Notes under the pieces: model-generated
Database searches by the model: none
Seen by the model: the letters and a program-made list of their open reading frames with translations, nothing else
What the model was told of the DNA's origin: nothing
In this document: piece after piece, positions 17,507 through 25,543 of the stretch
Layout of the letters: every line of letters starts with the position of its first letter
Numbering within the stretch: the first letter of the stretch is position 1
Made by a program: the position numbers and the translations under genes
Origin: Betaproteobacteria bacterium Ga0077540
Lineage (GTDB): Bacteria > Pseudomonadota > Gammaproteobacteria > Burkholderiales > Methylophilaceae
Reading direction: 5' to 3'
Length of the DNA stretch: 64,000 bases
NCBI GenBank assembly: GCA_001464125.1
Contig: LNEP01000001.1
Coordinates: 248,001-312,000 of the forward strand

Positions 17507-17953
17507 ATGGCAACACGTGCGGCGGGTGTGATGAGTATGTTGAAAGATATTGCCCAGAAAGAAGTGGACACCGCCACCGAAGCACTTGCAGAAGCGATGA
17601 AAATCGCGGATGAGGCGAAATCGAAATACGATTTATTGGTGGAATACCGCAATGATTACAGCAAGAATTTGCAGCAAAGTTTAGAAATGGGCATTGGTGC
17701 GATGGCTTACCAGAATTTTCAAGGGTTTTTCCGCAAGTTAGATCAGGCGGTGAAAGGCCAATTTGAAATGCTGGTATCCGCCCAACACCATGTATTGGTG
17801 CAAAAGAAGCGCTGGAAAGAATCGCAACGTAAAAAGCTTTCATACGATGTGTTAGAGCAACGAGATTTAGATAAACAGGCCAAGGTGGCGGGTAAAAAAG
17901 AACAGCGCATGATGGATGAGTTTGCCATGCGCGCGACCAGAAATGCTAAATAA
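17507..17953 (+). CDS. fliJ: Flagellar export chaperone FliJ
   Basis: The 148-residue protein is almost entirely alpha-helical and rich in Lys, Glu, Gln and Ala, fitting the two-helix coiled-coil FliJ that threads the FliI hexamer and escorts chaperones. Sequence identity in this family is low, so the call rests on size, the coiled-coil pattern (QKEVDTATEALAEAMKIADE) and its place between fliI and fliK. The start follows AGAGAAGG by a few bases. Confidence 0.88.
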   Translation: MATRAAGVMSMLKDIAQKEVDTATEALAEAMKIADEAKSKYDLLVEYRNDYSKNLQQSLEMGIGAMAYQNFQGFFRKLDQAVKGQFEMLVSAQHHVLVQKKRWKESQRKKLSYDVLEQRDLDKQAKVAGKKEQRMMDEFAMRATRNAK

Positions 17954-17984
17954 CGTGAAATCGTATTTAAATAAGGATCAACAG

Positions 17985-19205
17985 ATGCAAAACTTAACTT
18001 TACAGATGGCAAAAGCTGCGCCAGCAAGACCGCAAATGGCTAATCAAGACAATGTGGCCAATAATGCGGCGGACTCTAGCGTGAACGGTGCACCTAATCC
18101 TTTTGCGGAAATGTTAAAGAAACAAGTAAAGCAGAAAGAGGCCAATGGCAACCGCGATGAAATGGCAACCAAAGAAGCAAACCCTTTACCAACAAAAGCG
18201 GGTAAAGATGTGCCTGCTGATAAAACCAATGTAGAGTTAAGAGTATCTGCGCTGGACGAAAAATCAAATGCAGAAGTGCATACAGAAAATACCCCAGCAC
18301 CAATACAAGATGTGATTTTGATGCAAATGGGTTTGCAACCAGCTACGCAAATTAATCCAAATCAGTCAGCTGCAGTGGCTACTGAGCCGGTAACAGATGA
18401 TGTGCTGGCAACCCCTGAATTGGCATCTCAACAGGCAAAAGCAGCTGTTGAGAAATCGCCCGCGCTCACCGTGGGAACACAACCAACAACTGATTCAGTT
18501 GGCAGCAAAGTGGGTGGAAACGGCCAATCTTTTGCGCAGCAATTAGGTGCCAATATGGCTAATCAGCCGGCGGATATCACTGACACCTCAAAAGCAGCAG
18601 GCGATGTGGTGGGTAAGCAAGAACCGATACTAAACCCTGCACTAGCTGCTGAGAGCAATAGTAAAGAGCTGGATACCAAAGCGATACAAACGCAAATCAA
18701 TACTGCTGCAATCGCTCAGCAAGCACCAACAAAAGCCTTAGAAGCAACTGGTACAGCAGCAGCGATGGCTGCCAGTGAGATACCTACGCCATTTGGCAAG
18801 CCAGAGTGGAGCCAAGCGGTGAATCAAAAAGTGGTGTGGATGGTAGGTAAAGGTGAGCAAAGTGCGACCTTGACCCTTAACCCACCCGATATGGGCCCAT
18901 TAAAGGTAGTGATTCAGGTGGATAACGATCATGTAGACACCACGTTTATCTCAGATAACCCAGAAGTACGCCAAGCTTTACAAGACGGTATGCAAATGTT
19001 GCGCGATAAAATGCAAGACACAGGTATGCAGCTAGGTAACGCGCAGGTGAGCTCCCAAGCCCAATCCCAACGCCAGTTTGAACAGGCCATGCAACAACGC
19101 GCGCAACAACGTTTAGAACAATCCACAAATGACAGCGCTGATAGCGCCCCTGCCACCCCAGTGATTCAACGTGTATCCAATGGCTTGGTCGATACATTTG
19201 CTTAA
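17985..19205 (+). CDS. fliK: Flagellar hook-length control protein FliK
   Basis: Starting at the ATG at 17985, which has AAGGA 7 bases upstream, the protein is 406 residues; an upstream in-frame start overlapping fliJ is less likely. The first 280 residues are low-complexity and rich in Ala, Gln, Asn and Thr, as expected of the molecular ruler part. The C-terminal hook-control domain contains ATLTLNPPDMGPLKVVIQVD and a VRQALQDGMQMLRDKM helix. FliK measures hook length and flips FlhB to late-substrate export. It ends the fliF operon. Confidence 0.93.
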   Translation: MQNLTLQMAKAAPARPQMANQDNVANNAADSSVNGAPNPFAEMLKKQVKQKEANGNRDEMATKEANPLPTKAGKDVPADKTNVELRVSALDEKSNAEVHTENTPAPIQDVILMQMGLQPATQINPNQSAAVATEPVTDDVLATPELASQQAKAAVEKSPALTVGTQPTTDSVGSKVGGNGQSFAQQLGANMANQPADITDTSKAAGDVVGKQEPILNPALAAESNSKELDTKAIQTQINTAAIAQQAPTKALEATGTAAAMAASEIPTPFGKPEWSQAVNQKVVWMVGKGEQSATLTLNPPDMGPLKVVIQVDNDHVDTTFISDNPEVRQALQDGMQMLRDKMQDTGMQLGNAQVSSQAQSQRQFEQAMQQRAQQRLEQSTNDSADSAPATPVIQRVSNGLVDTFA

Positions 19206-19215
19206 TTAAGTACAT

Positions 19216-19241
19216 GGAATAGTACATTTTTGTGCTATTCC
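19216..19241 (+). terminator. Stem-loop after fliK
   Basis: GGAATAGTAC and GTGCTATTCC form a 10-bp stem with one G-T pair around a six-base loop, 10 bases past the fliK stop. No T tract follows, so it may be a weak or factor-dependent terminator or an RNA-stabilising hairpin between the two fli operons. Confidence 0.4.
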
Positions 19242-19396
19242 CTAAACACTGATGCTTTGAAACTTGGGATTAGACGGTCTTTTCCATCTCTTATCTAGCC
19301 ATATTCTTGTTGCATTTCTTCTCATAATGTCACCATACAACGTGCACTTTGATGTGCGATTAAGTGTGTAGTGATTGAGTTAGAAAGGTTTGACAC

Positions 19397-19897
19397 ATGG
19401 CACAGGATCCAAAACAAGACGCAACGACCGAAGAAGCACCGGTTAAATCTTCCAAAAAGAAACTGATTATTATCTTGGCCGCAGTATTGGTGCTGGCTGC
19501 AGGTGGTGGCGGTGCGGCTTGGTATTTTATGAAAGCCAAACCTGCGGATAAAAAAGAGGAAAAACATGTGGAGGCGCCCAAGCCACCTGTGTTTTTGGCG
19601 TTAGAGACGTTTACCATTAATTTACAACCTGATCCTGATGAAAAGTTTTTGCAGCTAGACGTGACCTTGCAAGTAGCAGGGCCAGAAGTAGCGGAATACA
19701 TCAAATTGCAAATGCCAGCGGTGAGAAACCGCATGTTGATGTTGCTAACCAGTAAAACGGCCTCAGAAATTTCTACCTCCGAGGGTAAAACAACGCTAAG
19801 CGAAGAAATGCTAGCCGAACTCAGAAAACCCTATGCCAAAGGTGAAAAGCCGCAAGAAGTCAGCAGCGTTTTGTTTACCTCTTTTGTGGTGCAGTAA
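19397..19897 (+). CDS. fliL: Flagellar basal body-associated protein FliL
   Basis: The 166-residue FliL has a charged cytoplasmic N-terminus, one membrane helix at about 24-46 (KLIIILAAVLVLAAGGG...) and a periplasmic domain beginning FLALETFTINLQPD and containing LQLDVTLQV. It ends with VLFTSFVVQ, the usual FliL ending. In the family it rings the stator and supports torque. It opens the fliLMNOPQR operon, 191 bp after fliK, where I see no convincing promoter. Confidence 0.95.
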   Translation: MAQDPKQDATTEEAPVKSSKKKLIIILAAVLVLAAGGGGAAWYFMKAKPADKKEEKHVEAPKPPVFLALETFTINLQPDPDEKFLQLDVTLQVAGPEVAEYIKLQMPAVRNRMLMLLTSKTASEISTSEGKTTLSEEMLAELRKPYAKGEKPQEVSSVLFTSFVVQ

Positions 19898-19915
19898 TTC
19901 GGAACGAGACAAGCC

Positions 19916-20920
19916 ATGTCTGATAAATTCCTCTCGCAAGACGAAATTGATGCTCTCCTCAAAGGCGTTGAGGGCGATCAAGGCGACGACAGTGAAGCCG
20001 CGGATGATAGCAGTGTACGCAGCTACAACTTAGCCACGCAAGAGCGCATTGTGCGTGGCCGTATGGCTACGCTGGAGATTATTAACGAGCGTTTTGCTCG
20101 TTTATTGCGTATTGAACTGTTCAACTTTTTGCGCCGCACGGTAGAGGTTTCAGTTGGTCCGGTGCGCATCATCAAATACACCGATTTTATTCGCAACCTC
20201 GTGGTGCCAACTAATCTAAACTTGGTGCACGCTAACCCGTTGCGTGGTACTGCGATGATGGTGCTAGACCCAACGTTAGTATTTTTAGTCGTGGACAATA
20301 TGTTTGGCGGCGATGGTCGCTTTCATACCCGAGTAGAAGGCCGTGATTTTACCCAAACCGAGCAACGCATTATTCACCGTATTTTGAATATTGTGTTTGA
20401 AACCTACGGTAAGTCTTGGGAGCCAGTCTACCCATTGACCTTTGAGTATATTCGCTCAGAAATGAATACCCAGTTTGCCAATATTGCCACGCCCAACGAG
20501 GTGGTAGTGGCGATTACTTTCAATATTGAACTTGGCCCAGCCAGTGGCGAGATGCACTTCTGTGTACCTTATTCCATGGTAGAGCCCATTAAAGATTTAC
20601 TCACATCTTCCTTGCAGGGCGAAGTGCTAGGCGTAGACAAGCGTTGGGTCAAATTGATGACGCAACAAGTGCAAGCCGCAGAAGTCGAGATTGTGGCCGA
20701 CTTAGCTAAAACCAAAGTGCATCTTGGCGAAGTGCTGAACTTGAAGGCAGGTGATGTGATTCCTATCAGTATTGACGATTCTATAGAAGCACAAATTGAC
20801 GGGATTCCGGTGATGGAGTGCAAATACGGCGTATTTAACGGGCAGTATGCTTTGCGTGTTGAAAAACTATTGCGCGCTAACTCAACAGAATATGTGAAGG
20901 GGGAACCAAATGGCGACTGA
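19916..20920 (+). CDS. fliM: Flagellar motor switch protein FliM
   Basis: The 334-residue switch protein begins MSDKFLSQDEIDALLKG; LSQDEIDALL is the CheY-P binding peptide of FliM. A CheC-like middle domain (about 40-230) and a C-terminal SpoA domain that pairs with FliN follow. It receives the chemotaxis signal, so the unusual CheY encoded at 54353-54691 would act here. It overlaps fliN by 11 bp. Confidence 0.97.
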   Translation: MSDKFLSQDEIDALLKGVEGDQGDDSEAADDSSVRSYNLATQERIVRGRMATLEIINERFARLLRIELFNFLRRTVEVSVGPVRIIKYTDFIRNLVVPTNLNLVHANPLRGTAMMVLDPTLVFLVVDNMFGGDGRFHTRVEGRDFTQTEQRIIHRILNIVFETYGKSWEPVYPLTFEYIRSEMNTQFANIATPNEVVVAITFNIELGPASGEMHFCVPYSMVEPIKDLLTSSLQGEVLGVDKRWVKLMTQQVQAAEVEIVADLAKTKVHLGEVLNLKAGDVIPISIDDSIEAQIDGIPVMECKYGVFNGQYALRVEKLLRANSTEYVKGEPNGD

Positions 20921-21380
20921 TCCTTTAGCAGCAGATAACCAAACAGAAATGGACGAAACAATGGCAGACAATGGCGTGGAAACAATTGCAGAAGATGACT
21001 GGGGTGCTGCGATGGCAGAGCAGGCGACTGCTGAGTCCTCTGCATTACAAGCGGAAACTGTAGAAAAAGCTCAGGTGTTTACTGAGTTTAGCCCTAGCAA
21101 TAAATTACATGATACTCAAAATGACATCGACTTTATTTTGGATATTCCGGTACAGCTCACGGTTGAATTAGGCCGTACCAAGATTGCCATCAAAAACTTG
21201 TTACAACTAGCGCAAGGCTCAGTGGTGGAGTTGGACGGTATGGCAGGTGAGCCGATGGATGTGTTGGTGAACGGATGTTTGATTGCGCAAGGTGAGGTGG
21301 TGGTGGTGAATGACAAGTTCGGGATTCGTTTAACCGACATCATTACACCGGCAGAGCGTATTCGCAAAATCAATCGCTAA
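20910..21380 (+). CDS. fliN: Flagellar motor switch protein FliN
   Basis: The 156-residue FliN has an acidic, low-complexity N-terminal half (to about residue 65) and a C-terminal SpoA domain beginning IDFILDIPVQLTVELGRTKI and ending GIRLTDIITPAERIRKIN. That ending is the family hallmark. AAGGGGG precedes the ATG inside the end of fliM. With FliM it forms the C-ring and offers the docking site for FliH-FliI. Confidence 0.96.
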   Translation: MATDPLAADNQTEMDETMADNGVETIAEDDWGAAMAEQATAESSALQAETVEKAQVFTEFSPSNKLHDTQNDIDFILDIPVQLTVELGRTKIAIKNLLQLAQGSVVELDGMAGEPMDVLVNGCLIAQGEVVVVNDKFGIRLTDIITPAERIRKINR

Positions 21381-21420
21381 ACCATCCAAATCACTCATAA
21401 AAACGTTGAAAAAGGCCGTT

Positions 21421-21879
21421 ATGTTGATATCTAGAATGTTCAGTTTGATTGCACTCAGCAGTTACAGCCTAGTGAGTGTTGCAGATACCGCTGCTGCACC
21501 TAGCCCCACCATGAGCGTGCTCAAAATGGTATTTGGCTTGGTGGTGGTGTTAGGGGTGATGGCTTTATTTGCTTGGGGTGCCAAACGGTTTTTACCTGGC
21601 GTAGCTTCACAACCTTCAGTCATTCGTGTGGTGGGTGGCGCTAGTGTGGGTTCACGTGAGCGTGTTGTAGTGCTAGAGGTTGCTGGGCGTTGGTTAGTGG
21701 TGGGTGTGGCGAGTGGTCAAGTGACACAAATTGCTAATCTAGAACCTGGTAATACTGCTGCGCTCACTGATTTAGGCGCTGGCAACAACACAACAGAACC
21801 ATCAACACTCAGACATGATCCGCTACAGCCATTTACCAATTGGTTGAAAAAATCCATGCAAAAGTTTCCACAGAAATAA
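21421..21879 (+). CDS. fliO: Flagellar export apparatus protein FliO
   Basis: I start the protein at the ATG at 21421 (152 residues; AAGG lies 6 bases upstream) rather than the in-frame TTG at 21406. It has an N-terminal signal-like segment ending SVADTAAA, one membrane helix at about 37-58 (MVFGLVVVLGVMALFAWGAK), and a cytoplasmic part with RVVGGASVGSRERVVVLEV, the conserved FliO core. FliO helps assemble the FliP ring. fliP follows after 4 bp. Confidence 0.9.
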   Translation: MLISRMFSLIALSSYSLVSVADTAAAPSPTMSVLKMVFGLVVVLGVMALFAWGAKRFLPGVASQPSVIRVVGGASVGSRERVVVLEVAGRWLVVGVASGQVTQIANLEPGNTAALTDLGAGNNTTEPSTLRHDPLQPFTNWLKKSMQKFPQK

Positions 21880-21883
21880 GTGA

Positions 21884-22654
21884 ATGAATATGACTAAATC
21901 TGCGTTATCTCACTGGTTTGTACGTAGTGTTTTATTGGCTTTATGCTTGATGGTATTACCCATGCAAGTATGGGCAGAAAACGGCGTACCACTGATTAAT
22001 GCAACACCCAGTGCAGGTGGTGGGCAAGACTACACACTGAGCTTGCAAACCTTAATCCTGCTGACTTCTTTATCTTTTTTACCAGCAGCTATTCTGATGA
22101 TGACAGGCTTCACCCGTATCATTATTGTGCTGTCATTGTTGCGTCAGGCCTTGGGTACACAGTCCGCGCCTTCAAACCAAGTGTTGATTGGTTTGGCTTT
22201 GTTCTTAACATTTTTTGTGATGAGCCCAGTGATAGATAAAATCTACACCGAGGCTTACCAACCCTTATCTGAAAACAAAATCACCATGCAAGAAGCCATG
22301 GACAAAGGGGTTGAGCCACTCAAAAGCTTTATGCTGAAACAAACCCGAGAAGGTGATTTGGCGCTGTTTGCCAATATGGCAGAAGTAAAAAATATTGAAA
22401 CACCGGAGCAAGTGCCGCTACGCGTGTTGGTGCCAGCGTTTATGACCAGCGAACTCAAAACCGCTTTCCAAATTGGGTTTGCCATTTTTATCCCGTTCCT
22501 GATTATTGATATGGTCGTGGCCAGTGTCTTGATGGCGATGGGGATGATGATGGTGTCGCCCGCGATTGTTGCCTTACCGTTCAAGCTCATGTTGTTTGTA
22601 TTGGTGGATGGCTGGCAGCTGATTTTGGGTTCACTCGTGCAAAGTTTTCATTAA
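21884..22654 (+). CDS. fliP: Flagellar export gate protein FliP
   Basis: The 256-residue FliP has a cleavable signal peptide (to about VWAE at 31) and four membrane segments. [21 protein letters not shown] lies just after the first, [15 protein letters not shown] follows, and the C-terminal part is typical of FliP/SctR. With FliQ and FliR it forms the export channel. The start at 21884 has only GTG spacing before it; a second ATG two codons later is possible. Confidence 0.97.
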   Translation: MNMTKSALSHWFVRSVLLALCLMVLPMQVWAENGVPLINATPSAGGGQDYTLSLQTLILLTSLSFLPAAILMMTGFTRIIIVLSLLRQALGTQSAPSNQVLIGLALFLTFFVMSPVIDKIYTEAYQPLSENKITMQEAMDKGVEPLKSFMLKQTREGDLALFANMAEVKNIETPEQVPLRVLVPAFMTSELKTAFQIGFAIFIPFLIIDMVVASVLMAMGMMMVSPAIVALPFKLMLFVLVDGWQLILGSLVQSFH

Positions 22655-22679
22655 ATTATCCTAAGTTAAGGACATAATC

Positions 22680-22949
22680 ATGACCCCTGAAAGCGTAATG
22701 ACCCTAGGCGGACAAGCCATGCAAGTCACTTTGATGGTAGCAGCCCCAGTGCTAGTCGTTGTGCTGGTGATTGGCTTGTTGGTCAGTATTTTTCAGGCCG
22801 CCACACAAATTAACGAGCAGACTCTGTCGTTTATTCCTAAGTTGGTAGGTGTTGTCGCCTCATTAGTCATAGCGGGGCCTTGGATGCTCACTACCATGGT
22901 CGATTATATGCGTACCGTATTCACTAGTATCCCAGCATTGGCAGGCTAA
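22680..22949 (+). CDS. fliQ: Flagellar export gate protein FliQ
   Basis: The 89-residue protein has two membrane helices (about 17-40 and 53-72) joined by AATQINEQTLSFIPK, the conserved FliQ/SctS loop. It lies between fliP and fliR with short gaps. AAGGA precedes the ATG. Confidence 0.97.
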   Translation: MTPESVMTLGGQAMQVTLMVAAPVLVVVLVIGLLVSIFQAATQINEQTLSFIPKLVGVVASLVIAGPWMLTTMVDYMRTVFTSIPALAG

Positions 22950-22975
22950 TATTCGTTTGTTAGATCGCATTTGAT

Positions 22976-23746
22976 ATGGTGACTATTAGCAGCGAATTAC
23001 TACAAACTTGGATTATTGGCTTGTTATGGCCACTCACTCGTATCTTAGGATTTATCGCAGCGGCGCCTATCCTTGGGCATCAATCTATCCCTAACCGCGT
23101 CAAACTCGGCTTTGGCATTGTGCTGACATTGGTCATTATGCCTACCGTGCCAGCACTGCCTTCGTTTGAAATCTTCTCATTACAAGGGCTGTTGATATTA
23201 GTGCAACAGTTCATTATTGGTATTGCCATGGGCTTTGCCATGCGTTTGGTATTTGTGGCGATTGAGCTGGCTGGCCACATGATAGGCATGAGCATGGGCT
23301 TGGGGTTTGCCAGCTTTTATGATCCGCAAACAGAAGGGCAGACCACCGCGATTAGCCAGTTTTTAGTATTGCTCTGTATGTTGGTATTTTTAAGTTTGGA
23401 TGGTCATTTGATGTTTGTCACCACCATTGCCAATAGCTTTACAGTCATGCCTATTGCATTAGATAGCCCAAGCATTGATGCCATGAAAATCGCTAGTTGG
23501 GGCAGCACCATCTTTAGCTCAGGCCTGTTGTTAGCGTTACCAGTAGTCACCGCCTTGCTAATTACCAATATGGCGCTGGGTATTCTCACTAAAACCGCGC
23601 CGCAACTTAATCTGTTTGGTATTGGCTTCCCAATTACCATCAGCATTGGCTTTATTGTGATTGCTATCTCGTTACCTACTATTGTTAAACCATTCGAGAA
23701 AATGATAGAGGTAGGGGCAACCCACATGCTGCAAGTAACTAAATAG
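22976..23746 (+). CDS. fliR: Flagellar export gate protein FliR
   Basis: The 256-residue FliR has about six membrane segments with APILGHQSIPNRVKLG near residue 30 and GLGFASFYDPQTEGQTTAIS near 105, both FliR hallmarks. It completes the FliP5Q4R1 channel and ends the operon. The ATG has no strong ribosome-binding site, and a GTG directly follows it. Confidence 0.97.
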   Translation: MVTISSELLQTWIIGLLWPLTRILGFIAAAPILGHQSIPNRVKLGFGIVLTLVIMPTVPALPSFEIFSLQGLLILVQQFIIGIAMGFAMRLVFVAIELAGHMIGMSMGLGFASFYDPQTEGQTTAISQFLVLLCMLVFLSLDGHLMFVTTIANSFTVMPIALDSPSIDAMKIASWGSTIFSSGLLLALPVVTALLITNMALGILTKTAPQLNLFGIGFPITISIGFIVIAISLPTIVKPFEKMIEVGATHMLQVTK

Positions 23747-23859
23747 TTAAAAGGTATCTCTACTCGAAACAAACAGAATTTATCTTTGTTTGCCACACCT
23801 TGCTGGCCATCATGCTTATAATCCGACTAATTATTTTTAGTCACGATTGTAAGGATGTT

Positions 23860-24591
23860 ATGTCACCAGAACTGTTGATACTTTTATTGGGTGTTTTTGT
23901 GGTGGCAGCATTGTACTCATCGGTTGGCCATGCGGGCGCCTCCGGCTACATTGCGGTGATGTCACTGATGTCATTATCCCCCATGATGATTAAGCCCACT
24001 GCCTTATCACTCAACATATTGGTGGCTTCTATCACCACTTGGCAGTTTTATCGTGCCGGTCATTTTTCATGGAAATTATTTTGGCCATTTGCCATTCTGG
24101 CGGTCCCGCTTGCATTTGTCGGCGGGCATATGGCGCTACCAGTTCATGTGTTTAAAATTTTGTTGGGGTTGGTGCTGATTTTTTCCGCGACCAGATTGCT
24201 GATGAGCGCCAAACAAACGATTGCAGTAAAAGATGCGCCACGTTCGCAAGCTATTCTGGCTGGTGGTGGAATTGGATTACTGTCTGGATTAACAGGTACC
24301 GGCGGTGGTATTTTTCTGACACCACTCCTTATTTTTATGGGATGGGCAGAGGCAAAACGTGCCGCTGCGGTATCTGCATTGTTTGTGTTGATGAACTCAA
24401 TATCTGGCTTGGCGGGAAATATTGCAGCCACCAAATCGCTACCACCTTATATCATCAGTATGCTGATTGCAGTGGCGCTCGGTGGCACGCTTGGGGCTTA
24501 TATGGGTAGCCAACGGATAGAATCATCCGTCATTAAAAAATTACTGGCGGTAGTATTACTGATTGCAGGGCTTAAATTAATTTTTACTTAA
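23860..24591 (+). CDS. TSUP family permease (TauE/SafE-like)
   Basis: Starting at the ATG at 23860 (AAGGA 4 bases upstream) the protein is 243 residues with about seven to eight membrane helices. The two repeat motifs of the TauE/SafE family are present: SSVGHAGASGYIAVMSL near 22-38 and GLLSGLTGTGGGIFLTPLL near 140-158. Members export or import sulfite, sulfonates or other small organic anions; the substrate cannot be told from sequence. It is the only non-flagellar gene between fliR and flgL and converges on flgL with a 12-bp gap. Confidence 0.88.
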   Translation: MSPELLILLLGVFVVAALYSSVGHAGASGYIAVMSLMSLSPMMIKPTALSLNILVASITTWQFYRAGHFSWKLFWPFAILAVPLAFVGGHMALPVHVFKILLGLVLIFSATRLLMSAKQTIAVKDAPRSQAILAGGGIGLLSGLTGTGGGIFLTPLLIFMGWAEAKRAAAVSALFVLMNSISGLAGNIAATKSLPPYIISMLIAVALGGTLGAYMGSQRIESSVIKKLLAVVLLIAGLKLIFT

Positions 24592-24603
24592 CGCTTGTAA
24601 GCG
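24592..24603. other. Short hairpin in the TSUP/flgL convergent gap
   Basis: The entire 12-bp gap between the two stop codons is a palindrome CGCTT-GT-AAGCG. It may act as a weak bidirectional terminator; no T tract is present. Confidence 0.35.
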
Positions 24604-25518
24604 CTAAATAAAATCAAATAAAGAAAGCTGTGCAGTAGAAGAGAACGATTTCTGTGCGGCTTCCATAATGGTTTGGTTTTTAGCAAACTCAGATAACGCT
24701 TCTGCGTAATCCAGATCTTGAATCTCAGACAACGATTTTGCATACTGCAAATCACGGTCCTGACCGGAGATATCTAATGTATCAAGCTCATTAAGTTTAG
24801 AGCCAACCGCAGCGCGTACATTCATGATGTTATCTACTGAGCTTTGTAGATTGGTCATGGCAGTGGCTAACCCATTTGAAAAAGCAGCTTGCGTTGTGGC
24901 ATCGGTAATTGGCGTGTTGAGTAAGTTGATCATGTCATTCAAGGTGCTAAATACATCGGTACCATTGGCTAAAAATACTTCCTGACCGCTCACAGATACA
25001 TCCATTAAACGTTGTGCATCTACTTTAAGCTGTTGCACATTGTTATCACCATTATAAGTGGCGCCCGCACCTGTGGGGGTAAATGGAGCAACTTCGGAGT
25101 TGTAGCCTGCGTATAAGTAAGTGCCGTAGGCATCTTTGCCGTTCGCTAAACCCACCAATGCATCTAAAGAGTTTTTAAGGTCTGTCGCTACAAATCCACG
25201 CTCAAGGTTTGAATATGCACCATTACCAGCGGCCACCAACGTAGATTGCGCCGCAACCAATAGATTGGTGATGTTGGTTAAGCTGGCTTCGACCGTTTCC
25301 AGATTGGTTTTGGCCACGGTGCGAGTATTGGCATATGTAGCGTTCATTTCTTTTTGCTGAGACACTTCTAACGCACGTGCAGCGGCAACGGGGTCTTCAG
25401 ATGGATTACTGAAGCGCTTGCCTGTTGCAATTTGGCCTTGTAGGCGTGACTGGTCAGCTTGCAAAGAGGTGATTTTTCCAATGCCTTGGTCAAAAAATGT
25501 ATTGGTGCTGATGCGCAT
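24604..25518 (-). CDS. flgL: Flagellar hook-filament junction protein FlgL
   Basis: The 304-residue protein has flagellin-like terminal helices: MRISTNTFFDQGIGKITSLQ at the start, a GKRFSNPSEDPVAAARALEVSQ stretch near 33-54, and a C-terminal ADL-type helix ending QLSLFDFI. It is the second junction protein between hook and filament. It is last in the minus-strand flgBCDEFGHIJKL series, 25 bp after flgK. The variable middle domain is exposed on the cell surface. Confidence 0.94.
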   Translation of the reverse strand: MRISTNTFFDQGIGKITSLQADQSRLQGQIATGKRFSNPSEDPVAAARALEVSQQKEMNATYANTRTVAKTNLETVEASLTNITNLLVAAQSTLVAAGNGAYSNLERGFVATDLKNSLDALVGLANGKDAYGTYLYAGYNSEVAPFTPTGAGATYNGDNNVQQLKVDAQRLMDVSVSGQEVFLANGTDVFSTLNDMINLLNTPITDATTQAAFSNGLATAMTNLQSSVDNIMNVRAAVGSKLNELDTLDISGQDRDLQYAKSLSEIQDLDYAEALSEFAKNQTIMEAAQKSFSSTAQLSLFDFI

Positions 25519-25543
25519 GATACGTTTCCTTAATTACTTGCGA

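Noticed and set aside
17916-17984. A longer FliK start overlapping fliJ
   Set aside because: AAGGA is placed correctly for the ATG at 17985, and the extension looks non-coding.
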